A DNA stretch of 64,000 nucleotides from Carnegiea gigantea (taxonomy: Eukaryota; Streptophyta; Magnoliopsida; Caryophyllales; Cactaceae), in assembly GCA_029747015.1 (NCBI GenBank), contig JAKOGI010000579.1:329001-393000 (forward strand), read 5' to 3'. Shown piece after piece: positions 22,030 to 33,950 of this stretch. The notes under the pieces were generated by a model. It ran no database searches. It had not been told where the DNA came from and saw only the letters and a program-made list of their open reading frames with translations. How positions within the stretch are numbered: position 1 is the stretch's first letter; each line of letters opens with the position of its first letter. The translations under genes and the position numbers were made by a program.

Positions 22030-25000
22030 TCGTCCTCGAAACTTACGCTGATCAGACCTTTTGAATAAATATAAATAATAATGTTTCATTTCATCCTTAG
22101 TATTCCATGTAGCCTCCTAGACTCCATGATTGGTCTTATATGACTTTGACAAAAGGTATAGCCTTGCTGCGCAATTGTTTTACTATTTAATCCACTATCT
22201 CCACAAGTTTTTTCATAAGTTAACCCGTCAGCCTCAAATTCTAAGGGTTCATAAACTATTGCATGAGTTGTATCATCAAAGTAACGGTGAAGTTGTGAAA
22301 TATGGAACATATTTCAAGTGGTATGGCTAAGCAGTAAGCAGTTGGGTTAATTTTCTTAATAATATCATAAGGTCTAACAAATCATGAGCTTAACTTTCCT
22401 TTAACGTTGAATCTCTGTGGTCCTTTAGTAGGGGAAACTTTCAGAAACACTTTATCCCCCTCTTCAAACTCCAAAAGCCTCAACCTTTGGTCCACATATG
22501 CTTTCTATCTATCCTATGCTGCTTTGATGTTTTGTTGTATAACTTTGATCTTGTCCACTATTTCTTAGGCCATTTCAGGCCCCAAGATTAGAGCGTCATC
22601 CAAATCATTCCAACATAGGGAAATTCTATATCTTATACCGTACAAAACTTCAAAAAAGGGTCATTTTTATTGTAGCTTGATAGCTATTATTATACAAAAA
22701 CTCTATTGGGGTTAATACTCCTCATGTGTTCCTTGAAAATCCAATACATAGGTTCATAACATGTCGTCTATGATCTGATTTACCTTTTTAGTTTGTCCAT
22801 CCATCTCGGGATGGCAGGAACTGTTAAACTATAACTTTGTACCAAAGGCTTTCTTTAAAGCCTTCTAGAATCGAGCTTGAAACCTTTTCTGCATGAGATA
22901 ATGTTTTGAGGTATACCATGTAACCTATCTACTTTACTAATGTAAATTCGAGCCAACCTATCCACTTTCCAATAATCATGTATTGCTACAAAATAAGCGG
23001 ACTTGGTGAGTCTATCTACTATCACCCAAATGGTGTTCATCTTTAGTCTTGTTAGAGGGTACCCCATTAAGAAATCCATCGAAATGGCGTCCTATTTCCA
23101 CTTGGGAATTTCCCTTGGCCTCAATTGACCATTAGGTCATAGATGCTCAGTTTTGACTCTCTGAGAAGTTAGACATTCATCCACATATTTGGCTATCTCT
23201 CTTTTCATGTTTTTACACTAAGAGGTTTATCTCAAATCTGTAAACATTTTCGTTCCTCCTACGTGGATAGAATACTTTGTATTGTGGACTTTAAATATTA
23301 TCTTTTTCCTTCAACTCCATCCTTTGAAGTATACATATTCAATTTTGGAATCTAATAACTCCCAGTTTGTCCCCTATAAAATGTAGTACGTTTCCTTTGT
23401 TTATGTTTGCCCTAATCCTTTCTATCTCTTCACTTATGCATGTTTAATTTTATCAAAGAGGATGGGTTGAACCACCATACCACCAAGAAACGACTCAACT
23501 TCTTATGGTAGCACAGGTTCTGTGCCCACATTTTCCAAATCCCTCAAAATCTTTAGTCGCACCATTGTTACAACGTTCACACTATGATGTATTTCTCGAC
23601 TCAATGCATCAGCAACCACATCAGTCTTTCCTCGGTGGTAGTGTATTTGGTTGTCATAATCCTTGAGAAGTTCTAACTGCCTACATTGCCTCAGATTTAA
23701 TTCCTTCTAAGTGAAGATGTATTGGGGATTTTTGTGTCAGTTAAAATTTTATAAGGCCACTATAGAGACGGTGTCTCTAAAGTTTTAGCGCAAAAACCAC
23801 CATCGTCAGTTTCAAGTCATGGGTAGCGTGATTTTGCTCGTAAGGCTTTAGCTATCTAGAAGCATAAACTATGATATTTCCATCTTGCATTAGGACAGAT
23901 CTTATACCTTATCTAGAAGCATCATCATAAATAGTGAATTCTTGAAAAATCTTGCACAAATCATCTATTATATTCGGACATTCCCAATAAACTTTAAACC
24001 TCAGTAACTTCAGTAGGCCTTGGCCAATCAGTGACTGTCTTTACTTTTTGTGGGTTCACTTTAATCCCTTCTGTAGATATCACATGTCCCAGAAAGTTCA
24101 TTTCTGACAATCAAAAGTCACATTTTGATAACTTAGCATGAACCTTGTGTTTCCTTAGGGTCTATAGCACAATCCTCAAATGATTAGTATGCTCCTCTTC
24201 AGTTTTCAAATACATTAGGATATCATCAATGAAAATAACTACAAATTTATCCAAGAATAGCCTAAACACCTAGTTCATAAAATCTATAAAGGCAGCAGGA
24301 GCATTGGTTAATCCAAGCAGCATCACCAATAATTTATAATGATCATAGTGAGTCCTAGGCATCATCTTAGGGATATCCTCTGATTTGATTCTTAATTAAT
24401 GGTACACCAACCTAAGATCAATCTTTAAGAAGACTCTCATTCCTCGTAGTTGATTAAAAAAATTATCAATCATAGGCAATAGGCACTTATTCTTTACATG
24501 GATTTTGTTCAGTTCTCTGTAATCTAGGCACAATTTCAAAGTTCTATCCTTTTTCTTCACAAATAGTATGGTGCTCCCCACAGGGTTATGCTTGGTTTGA
24601 TATAACCCCTTTGCAACAAATCTTCCAATTGCACTTTCAATTTTTTTAAAACTTTGCTGGGGCTATCCTATATGAAGGCTTCGAGATATGGCACATTCCT
24701 AGTTCCAATCTATTTCAAAGACAATATGTCTTTTGGGTGGTAGCCCCGAGATTTCTTCTAAGGAACACATCTGGAAATTCTTTGATTATTGGAATGTCCT
24801 CAAGTTTATTTCTTTTTTCCTATCTTTCGTAACACAGCACAGGTACGCCTCATGCCCCTGTCTGACTAATTTCCTTGTTGCCATCAAGGATATTATTGTT
24901 CCTTTCTATTATTGTTTTCCCAAAAGCACATCTTTCCTCCACCTTTCACATTTAGGGATACTCTTAGCTTTTGGTAATCAATCTTTGCTCCATACTGTGA

Positions 25001-25400
25001 CAATCAATCCATTTCTAAAATTATATCGAATTTCAATAGATCTAACTGTATCAAATCTCCCTCAAACTCTTCTTAATTTAGTGTCCTTAGGCAATTCTTG
25101 TACATAACACTACATTTTACCCCTTTTTCTCCTGGTAAAATTTACATCCAAATCTGCAGTATATTTATGTGATTCCACCCCTATCTCGGATACAACTTTT
25201 GATCAAATAAATGAATGTATAGCTCCCAAATCAAATAAAATGGCAAGGGGTGTTGAATTAAAAGTAAGCATACCGGTCACAACCATTTCTGAGTTATCAC
25301 ATTGCTTCACGTTGATCACATAAACTCTGCTCAACTGGTGACTGGTCGTAAGGGCGGGGGTCTTATTGTCTTTAGGAGTTGGAGTAAGGCCATTACCCAA
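22030..25400 (-). pseudogene. Gypsy pol: protease, RT, RNase H, integrase, chromodomain (broken)
   Basis: On the minus strand the protease lies at 25330-25203; its catalytic motif reads FDLGAIHSF where FDSGATHSF is usual. RT follows at 24600-24050, with an LCLDYRELNKI block (24581-24488 region) and a FIDDIL catalytic box near 24216-24240. RNase H (24000-23500) is badly eroded. Integrase (23250-22840) keeps the MDFLMG-P and IWVIVDRLTKSAYF blocks. The tail at 22310-22060 has VFHISQL-like, LTYE and EATW-type blocks of the linker and chromodomain. The protein would process Gag, copy the RNA and integrate it, with the chromodomain steering toward marked chromatin. Stops and frameshifts occur in every domain. 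Confidence 0.88.
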
Positions 25401-27180
25401 CTAGGTAGGTCTAGCGATTGACAATCAGATGATTTGGATCTCCACATTAAAAACAATGATTTTCTCCCACTTTTCATTCCGAGGTGTTGTGGTTCGTACA
25501 ACCACAATTGGTGCAATGCTTCGTAGGGGGAGCTGGGTATTAGGGTTTTGGTCTCATGTTGGTATGTTGCTCATTAGGAAGTCCCTCAGCCTGAGTGTCT
25601 TTCTAATTCCACCCTTTTCCTATGGTTGGCCCGGTTGGCCATTCTTAACTCATTTTTCACCCGTTCGATTTACATCACATGCTTATACAATTTTCAACTT
25701 ATTTGTACGAGTTGTCCCGCCAACTAACTCCTAATATAAGATGCTAGGCCTTCCTCAAATCTTACCACCCTCATCTGATCTGTGGCTACATGCTATATAC
25801 TCTAAAGCAAACCTTGAGAATTCAGTAAAATGACTTGCATACTCCATTACTGATAGGTTATCCTACCTTAGGGTCCAGAACTCCGCTTATTTTTGCTTTT
25901 GCAAGTGCATCGGATAGAACTTTGCTCACAATAACTCGCTGAACGTACACCAAGTAGCCTCAGAACTTTGAAAAGTGGACTTAACTATTCTCCACCAAAT
26001 GTTAGCCTGTCCAATAAGATAAAAGACCCCAATAGACACACATATATTATCAAGACTTCAACAATTTTAAATATCTTTTTTCATCGGTCTGATCCATTCT
26101 TTCAATAAAACTAGGGCTTCTTTGCTATAGTATGTTTTTGGATTCTGTTTTGTGACCCAATAAAAGAACTCATTTTCTTTTTCATCCTTATTAGATCAAG
26201 AACCCTTAAGCTTCTTTGTTACTTAAGCCACAATCTTTGCCATCAGTTCAGGATCTAAGTCATCTAATAGTCCCTTTTGACCTTTAATGTTCTCAAGGTT
26301 TAGGGGTACACTTACAGCTTCTTCGTTTCTTTAAGGGGTCACTGCTGGGGAATTTTGATTGGTAGAGTGGGCTGACACAGATTTTGTGTTGTTCCCTCGT
26401 AGATTGTGTTTCAGAACATTGTCATTTGATTCAATCATTCTGCCAAACCTATATGCAAATATATTAGCTCTCACTTATTTGCATTCCTTATGGTCACATG
26501 TTTATGCTTTCTCTTCATCATTATTTGTTCATGTGCTACTCTTCTCATGTGACCATAATTTGCTACCTTTGTTATTCATGCTGGCCAGTCAAGTGCTACC
26601 AATTAAACCTAATTATTATATTCTTCTGGATTCGACTGTTGGCAATTTCCTTGGCAAGTAATTTAACAATCCCATGCTCATGCACATAAAACTTACGTGC
26701 ATTCATAACATATGTTACATTAATCTACCATGAGAATTTTCTCCATGGTAAATACACAAAAAAATGCCCATCCTTTAAAGCAAAATGGGCTGATAAGATT
26801 AGATCATTCATTATTCTAACCTTACGACTTGAAGTCCCATGTCACTGTTAACTTTGTATGCTCATTTGGGATCAGTTCCTGCTACCATGAGAATTGTCTC
26901 CATGGTAGACACACAAAAAATGCCCATCCTTTAAAGCGAAATGGGTTGATAAGGTTAGATCAATCATTATTCTAACCTTACAACCTGAAGTCCCGTGTCA
27001 CTGCTAACTTTGTATCCCCCCTAGGGATCAGTTCCTCATCTGCTCCCTTACATATTTACACCTTTTTACATATCCATAAATTCACTTCCTAGTTCACCTC
27101 CTCAGCAACCTCTTATGTCCAACGCCTTCTGTTGCTTCCTCTTCCTGTCATCCCCTGGTCTTGTAGTATAAGCCATTGTT
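25400..27180 (-). pseudogene. Gypsy gag (broken)
   Basis: A likely start is the ATG at about 27176 on the minus strand (MAYTTRPGDD). The capsid-like Retrotrans_gag core with FSELL-AKFYP and NLSVMEYASHFTEF lies near 26000-25810. A CCHC-like knuckle (CGDPNHL) is near 25430. The 157-bp tandem duplication at 26726-27038 falls inside the gag region and would itself disrupt it. Multiple stops are present. Confidence 0.7.
26726..27038. repeat. 157-bp direct tandem duplication inside Gypsy gag region
   Basis: Two adjacent copies start with TACCATGAGAATT at 26726 and 26883 and end at GGATCAGTTCCT. They differ at about fifteen positions by eye. Each begins with an imperfect palindrome around CTCCATGGTA. 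Confidence 0.85.
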
Positions 27181-27690
27181 GTTACTAGTTTCAGATCCAA
27201 ATCTCCAAGATTCTTTCTGAGTCTCATTGAAGCTTATTTCTATCACCTTAGGGGACTCAGGAGTGTTGATTACTTTCATCATGCTACCTGAATCACTAGA
27301 ATCACTGTCATTCTCTCATCCCCAGATATCATACCCGTCATCCTCGGCCCAGATATCGGATATGTCAATCTCATATCCCTCTATATCAATTGATAATGGT
27401 GGGGTAAATGGAAATGAGGGAAAAGTGTCTTCTTCTTAGGGAGGTTCTGGGGCAAGTAAGGGACCCCGAGGGTTCTCAGGGGGTGCCACTTCAAAAGGGT
27501 CCTTCCCCACCATCTATCTGTACTTTTTACACAATCTTGCACTTCTTCGTCAACCCCAAGGCTTACTCATTCATTCCTTACACATCTAACCTTATTCTTG
27601 TGAATGTATCTCATTTACCGAAACATACATAAAGCCTTAGCAATCTAGACCCCAAATGACGGCATTGATCTGGTCATGTTGACATCTATG

Positions 27691-27705
27691 TTTGATCTGA
27701 TACCA
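27691..27705 (-). other. Gypsy primer-binding site (tRNA-Met)
   Basis: The minus strand reads TGGTATCAGATCAAA five bases after the 5' LTR. The first ten bases match the initiator tRNA-Met primer site. Confidence 0.85.
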
Positions 27706-27852
27706 CTTCTATAATGCCCCAACTTAATCACCTTCTAAATGCCTTTATTAATAACATTATGCGTCAGCGGAATGCGCTATCAAGTTAGGGCATTACCACC
27801 ATTCCAAAGGGACAAGGCTCTAGATAAAAATATAGAGTCGACCAGATAAGTA

Positions 27853-30562
27853 ACATCTGTCAACTACTAAAAAAGAGTAAAATAATGACAGAAATAGGCG
27901 ACAGAGGGGGAAAAAATGAAATATAGGATCTGAAGAGACGTGGCGACGGAAATTCCGTCACCAATTTAAAAAAAATTGGGTGGCGACGGAACATCCGTCG
28001 CCAAAGAAAAAGGAAAATAATTTTTTCCTAGGCAAATTTTTTTAATTGGGCGAACACCCAGTCCGTCGCCGCCTCCCTTAAAGAAACCAGATCTAGTTTC
28101 TTTTTCATTCGAGCCTTGACACACACCCGAGAGGAAAGAGAGAGACCGAACACGAAGGCTGTCCACCGCCACCGCCACCGCCGCCGCCGCCTGCCCACCA
28201 CCGATGCTACCGCCCCCCGTCGCCACCAACCCTCAGTCGCCCTAATTTTTAGCCTCAGTTAGGTAAAATTTTAGTTTTAACTACTACAAATTATGATTTT
28301 AGTAGTTAAAAATGTGTTGGTAGTGCATATTTATGTTGTATTATTAGATATGTATTGAGTAATTGCTTCAATTTGGTTGAAATTGTGCATTATTGTAATT
28401 GAGGGTTTAGGATTGTATGAGATTAGTAGTTTTATTTGTAAGAGAGGATTTGGTAGAAATAAAAATTTATATGAAGTAAATATGTGAAAATTTGTGGAAG
28501 TTGTAGTGGGTGATTTGAAAAAGTTGAAATATGTGTGAAGTAATTATGTAAAATTTCTAACTCTAGATTTAGTTTTAACTACTACAAATTATGATTTTGG
28601 TAGTTGAAAATGTGTTGCTAGTGTTTGTCATTGCAAGTATATAGCGTAGTGTCGCGTTAATTTGATGTTTATTGCTGCATTAGGTTCATTCCAAATGATG
28701 GTACTATTAGTAGGATTTCTCAGATCTTCCAAGGCAAGTATGATGCACCTTGGCCTACTTGGGGAAAAGTGCCTAGACATGTTCGAGATATGTGGTTTGG
28801 AGAGTTCAAGGTAAGTAAAGTGACTACATATTAAGACTTCTTACAAGGCTCCAGTCCATTTATAAGACATTATTTGATGTGTGTGTTGTTTTCTAATGTG
28901 CACAGTCGTTCACTTGGGATCCTATGTATGAGGACCGCATCAAGAAGAATTTTGAAAACAGAGGCAACGCACGTTTGAGGGACTTCCTTGGCAAAACAAG
29001 GAAGCACAACAAGAAGCCTCAGTGGCTCGGTGATGAGGTGTGGAAAGGACTCCAAGAGCATTGGGTGAATGAATCATACAAAAAATTATGTGAAAAAGCC
29101 CAGAAAAATCAGCTTGGTGATCCCCAGAGTTTTGGACCATCTCTTCATACCTGCGGTTCGATCCCTATGCATGAACATAGGAGGCGTCTAGCATCAAACC
29201 GTAAATCTTACAACATTGTTTGACTTATTTGTTTCCTTGTGGTGTTTAATGTGTTTTCCTAAATTTGTTTAATTTGTACGTAGAGGAAAGAACTTGGGAT
29301 GGATCCCACCATTGTTGAGTTAGTTACCCGCACTCATAAACTTAGAGGCAAACTAGATGAACCTTGGGTTGATAGAAAATCACAACAAATCTACTTAAGT
29401 TATTCTCGATAATTAATCTTACATTCTAATTCATATATTTTTCTTACAACTAACACATTTGATGTTTTGCAAATGTTGTGATATTGTAGGAGTCCATTGA
29501 GCAAGAAATGCAGAAAATTTTAGTTGTTAAAGTGAAAACTGTCCACAACAGCATTTTAGGTTAAGTTACATAATTCTCACTACACTCTTACTACATACAC
29601 ATGGTTTTTAGCAGGTACAGGTCCGACTGCATCTCAGCGGGAGCTATATGATTTGAGAGAGAGGGTGACCACCATGGGGACTGAGCTCACCACACAAGCT
29701 GAGATGTATCGGATGATGATGGAGAGATATAAGAGTCTAGAGGAGTCCAACCAAATGCTGAGCCGAACTGTGCTAAGTATGAATCAGCAAATGCAGGCTG
29801 TCTTCCAAACGCAACAAGCCTCCGGTTCGGGATCACAACATGTCGCCCCTACCCGTCCACAGTATGATGAAGAGAATGAGGATGAGGACGAGGACAACAA
29901 GTGTGATTTTGATGATTGATCCCTTATCATGAGTTGCTTGTTTCTTCCCCTCTCTCTATTGCCTGCTTCTTCCATATATGCATATATTTGCATTGCCTCT
30001 ACTTCTTTGATGCCTATGTGCAGCGATGTTCAGAACTACTCTAACTTTATTTTGTGAATTGGGTTGTATGTGATGTATGGTGATGACATACTTGGGTTAT
30101 TGTGGTTTCAATATGATGTTTGAGTTGTTCGTGAACTAGGAATTATTGTTAAGAATGCTTCGAATGAAGCAGTTGTAGAGAATGGGTTCTTCAATACCCT
30201 CGATGTATATATTTTTTTTTTTTGGCAAGAAAACAAATGTATTGTATTTGGGTTCTTCAAATCACAAATATTTTATTAAAAAAATCCAAAAAATAGCGAC
30301 AGATAGGCGACGGAAAATTACATTTAAAAAAAAAAAAAATCTGCAGATGGCAACGGATTGCCTAGTCTGTCACCATATGGCGCGGCTTTTTGCTCGCCAA
30401 AATTTACTATCCCTCGCCTGTTCCGTCGCCAGCTAGCAACGGACTACAAATTTTCGTCGCTGAATCCTCAGCGACGAGTCATATTACGACTCCCGAGTTC
30501 CGTCGCCAGTTCCGTCACTAATTTAAATTTTCTGACGCTGATTTGCTATTTTCCATTGTCAG
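27853..30562 (+). mobile_element. En/Spm-like DNA element inside Gypsy 5' LTR
   Basis: Both ends carry repeated GGCGACGGA and TCCGTCGCC words (27950-28005, and 30298-30530), a subterminal pattern common in plant CACTA-type elements. The interior encodes a Transposase_24 (Ptta/En/Spm) protein. The junctions are defined only by where LTR similarity stops: TGACAG near the left end and CTGACAATGG as the complement of the right end look like short inverted ends. A clean CACTA terminus and 3-bp duplication are not visible. No TNP2-type DDE transposase is present, so it is non-autonomous. A (CCG/CCA)n tract lies at 28160-28200. Confidence 0.7.
28681..29919 (+). CDS. Ptta/En/Spm-type plant transposase-associated protein, 5 exons inferred, 5' start not found
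   Basis: Inferred exons are 28681-28810 (donor GTAAGT), 28906-about 29207 (acceptor TGCACAG), 29284-about 29400, 29490-about 29560, and about 29615 to the TGA at 29917-29919. Exon 1 has a GKYDAPWPTWGKVP block. Exon 2 has the family core RLRDFLGKTRKHNKKPQWL, TCGSIPMHEHRRRLAS and surrounding basic residues. Exon 3 has the TRTHK and WVDRKS blocks. The last exon has a coiled-coil stretch and an acidic end (EDEDEDN). No internal stop breaks these exons, so this is the best-kept gene in the window. The proteins are thought to be DNA-binding partners of CACTA transposition. I found no in-frame ATG in exon 1, so an upstream exon is needed. Exon limits are by eye. Confidence 0.7.
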
Positions 30563-32716
30563 TTCATAAAAGATTTCCATTTCACTGAGGCTGCACATGT
30601 GCTCAAAATGTAAGTCATTTTTCATGCCCGCAAAATGTCAATTAGGGTAAAAGATTAGCAATCACTGTTGTGGCCACTTTTCTTGCACTCTAAACCTCTG
30701 CAGGTTCTTGCTTCACTTTAAGTTGATTCTCATTCCCTAAAATAGTTTGGAAAACACAAATAGTGAAAAAAATACGTTACCCTTGTACAGTCAATTACTA
30801 TTTGAAAGGAGTCAATGAGCGCGCGCGCAATTTTAAAACTATGCTCGTTAAACGTCCTTTGAGGAACACTGCATTTAACATTTACTGTAAAATTAATTGT
30901 TTCTCGGCCTGGATAGGACCCGAACATGTGAACAGTAGCCATGGCATCACTGAACAATGAACTATGAATGTCCCATTTACCGAAAATGGCCCAAACTGTG
31001 AATTTTGATAGTCGAAACTGTGAACATCGAAAATTGAACATTGCATTAAACAACGAATAATGAAATAGGGCCTTAAGATTCCAGGGACCGAGTAAAACTT
31101 TGTAATATTAGGAAATATAAATGTAAACATCTTTAAAGGGTATAAGTAATAACGTACCTTTGGAATTTATTTATACTCTTCTCTTTTTTGTTCCTTTTCT
31201 TGGAAATATATTTAGTGACGCTCTGTATTAATTGAGAGAATCAATCTTTGTGAGTCTTAAACCATTCCTGTCATACTATTAGGTTTCTCATTTAAAACCC
31301 AAAGCGCCATGCACACTATAGTACCATACTTTACCGACCTAACACTCTTAGCTAGTGAGATTTTCTTTTGAAACGAGATCTTAACCCAACCTCTTTTAGA
31401 TCTTTAAAAAAAAAAAAAAACATCACCTAGCTCCAATATTTCAAACATAACTCACATACTTATTTCCTTAAGCATTTCCATTAGACTTTTTTATGACTAT
31501 AATTGACTCATTAAAACCATAATTGGACAAATTGAGTGCTCAGTATCCAAATAATCCAGCCATAAAGCTATTTCCACAAATAGCACCCAAATTTACTGAA
31601 CGCTAATCACATAGTCCTTATAATTACTTCAATTTTCTTCCTACTTTCAACTATGTCACATAATTCTTTATTTAGCGACAAACCATTAACAACCATTTAT
31701 ATCTACATTACTTTGAGCATACTATGACTTTGCTTGAACAATTAAATATTAATTAGACCACTGTTCTCTTATGCACATTTCTTCCAGCAAAATTTCTTGC
31801 AATCATACTTTCACACCCATATTATGACTATTGCTAATTACTTGTCAATTCTTCCCATACATGAATTCGTTGTATTCACCTTGAATAATCACATAATCAA
31901 AATACAACAATTCATCCTAACATTCATATGAATAATCATTAACATATGAGATTGAATACAATGGAAGGACATAATTTAATGATCTTCAAAGAGACTAGAG
32001 ATGGAGACGGGTGCAACCAAAATGTGTGAAGAGGAAAAGATGGTGGGCCCGAGCCAAACAGGTGGCTTGGGGCGGTGGTGAAGTTAGGCAGCGAGGACCG
32101 ACGACTGCTATTGGTTAGGGGTTGTAATATGTGGAACAGAGAAGAGAGGGGGTTGATTATCTTGGGTGGCTTATTTCCAAAGCCCACGTGCCATTTAAAT
32201 AGCCACCGGCCCCTTCATCAATGAGGCTCTTTTTCTTTTTTTTCTTTTTTTTCTTTGTTTAGATAATTTCTTTGTCGCATCAAAACTAATGCGAGCTTAT
32301 CTCAAAATATTTTCTTTTTTTTCTTTGTTTGCATAATTACATTGTCATGTCAATCATTAAATGCAAGCTTATCTCCATCTTTTTCCTTTCCACGTGGCCC
32401 AAGATTGCCCATACATTTGGTCGGTCGCAATTCGATAATTTTCTTTGTTTTCTTAGCTATTAAAAATTCGTTATGGTTTGGTAAATTGCCAATCTCGCTC
32501 GAGTACAGACGCATATGTAAGATAAATTGTATACTTTTGCATAATTATATGAGACTTTATACAGTTTGGAGAAAGTTTCGCATTAAAATAATTTCTCAAT
32601 GAAATACTGCTTTGTTTATCAGTAGAAAAATGCGCAACTCATAGCTCTAATTAGTCATAACCTCATGACTAATGCAACCAATTAAACATGATTAAGTAAC
32701 GGGGTGTTGCATAAGC

Positions 32717-33531
32717 CCACCAACTTCTTCAGTTGATGTATGTTCACTGGCGGGAGTTGCAAGGGCGCCGAGAGGGTTGGGCTACCAGGGGTGCTGGGTG
32801 TCTCGCACTCAAAGCATGCCCCCACCTCATTTGTACTCAACCGTTTGGAAGATGCTTCTATAGATTGATCATAGAAGGTCTCCTATTTAGGTTGGTCATT
32901 CAATAATACCCACTAATGTGTGAGGTCAAAGAGTTTGCCCACAATAACAACATACAGATCTTAGGCGTTTTGCATAATAGTTTTCTCATTCGCACCAATT
33001 GGGTTCTACGGTTATGCCTAAGCCACAAATAGAGTTCCTTGGTTCTAACCGGCATTGCAAACCTGTCCTATTCTCTTTGCAGCACATCGGGAGCATGCCA
33101 ATTGCAGGTGTAGCGACCTTACTCCAAAGCCTCGCTAACCTTTGATCCGCCCCAGTGACTGGGTTCGTGCTTACATTTATCCATAACTTCACCAAATGGC
33201 GATCCTCCTCCAATGTCCACTTGGAGGGCCACTACATCACCTTCCTTATTGGTGGGCTATTACTGGGTGGAGGATGAGGAGTTACTAAGGTTGTGCGACG
33301 AGGTTGTGGGGGGTTAACATGGAGGGGGTATTGATCAATAGCTAAAATTTTGTGGTGGGGCATTTTGTGATCGTGAGTAATGTTGCCAATTTGGGGGTAT
33401 TGTGGCAGCCAGTATTGTTGGGAATAATACAGGGGGTTTGTGGCCGTGGGCAATATTGCCAATTCGGGTGGTGTATGGAAAGATTCGAACCCATATTCAT
33501 GTTGTGATTCATTCCCAGTTAGTAAGTGCAT
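32717..33531 (-). pseudogene. Harbinger ORF1, N-terminal half with Myb/SANT-like domain
   Basis: The open frame starts at ATG 33531 with a Pro/Gln/His-rich leader (33531-33232). After a frameshift near 33230 it continues with WTLEEDRHLVKLWINVS and a D-RLARLWSKVA block (33225-33100), the tryptophan-spaced Myb/SANT-like helix set of PIF/Harbinger ORF1. Downstream the frame decays, and it is cut at 32717 by the Gypsy element; the rest is at 19548-19242. ORF1 proteins bind the element ends and bring the transposase to the nucleus. Confidence 0.75.
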
Positions 33532-33539
33532 GAATGATT

Positions 33540-33950
33540 ATCTATTTTATGTTGACACCTACATTAAATCAACAATTTTTAATTTTTAATTTTAATTAGT
33601 AAAATTCATAAAAAGTTAAGTGATGTTAGAATTATTTTAAACTAAGCATGTGATTTAACATTTTATCATATTAATCAAAATTTACTAATTTAACATTTAA
33701 TTTAATATGAACATACCAAGTTAAAGTAATATTTGATTAATTTTAAATTAAACATGTAAATTATAATGAACATGATCAAATTAGTTAAATCATATCACCA
33801 TAAAACATGTGTATCAACTAATTTAATGAATTGTAGCTATATTTCACAAAGTTTAAATCACACTTAAATTCACAAATTAACCATGTAATTTCACACTCAA
33901 GCATAGTATAAATATAAAGACACATTATAAAACAAGTTGACAATTTCTAA
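33540..33950. other. AT-rich interval, probable Harbinger leader or intron
   Basis: No coding sequence is visible. It lies directly upstream of the Harbinger ORF1 start and grades into the 117-bp satellite. Confidence 0.4.

Larger units (their letters stand above)
19549..32711 (-). mobile_element. Ty3/Gypsy LTR retrotransposon with chromodomain (chromovirus type)
   Basis: This is a 13.2-kb element on the minus strand with a perfect 5-bp duplication TAAGC (19544-19548 and 32712-32716). The 5' LTR is 27710-32711, expanded by an En/Spm-like insertion. The primer site is at 27691-27705, gag, protease, RT, RNase H and integrase follow in Gypsy order, and a chromodomain-like tail ends by a purine tract and the 3' LTR (19549-22006). 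Domain order and the chromodomain place it in the chromoviruses, possibly near the Tekay/Del group. All coding parts are broken and the LTRs are clearly more diverged from each other than those of Copia 1. Confidence 0.92.
27710..32711 (-). repeat. Gypsy 5' LTR, enlarged by an En/Spm-like insertion
   Basis: The outer parts 27710-27860 and 30560-32711 match the 3' LTR at 19549-22006. The 2.7 kb between them is the En/Spm-like element. About 80 bp of LTR next to the insertion is missing relative to the other LTR. The LTR begins on the minus strand with TGCAACACCCCGTTAC at 32711, whose TGCAAC differs from TGTAAC in the 3' LTR by one transition. Confidence 0.88.
16870..33531 (-). mobile_element. 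PIF/Harbinger element remnant, split by later insertions
   Basis: On the minus strand this element carries a Myb/SANT-like ORF1 (33531-32717 continuing at 19548-19242) and then a DDE transposase (18850-17652, tail at 16989-16880). Both belong to the two-gene PIF/Harbinger plan. The ORF1 is interrupted exactly by the Gypsy element at 19549-32711 and the transposase by hAT element 2 at 16990-17651; both insertions have perfect target duplications. Terminal repeats were not found. The promoter-like region at 52990-53345 may be its true 5' end, displaced by the satellite, Copia 1 and virus copy 3. Confidence 0.8.

Noticed and set aside
27966..28229. Ala/Gly-rich 87-codon frame on the minus strand
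   Set aside because: It is produced by the (CCG/CCA)n tract in the En/Spm-like element and has no family motif.
30730..31130. Minus-strand frames that also occur at 19998-20270
   Set aside because: They recur only because both are LTR copies; no domain is seen and the frames differ in length.
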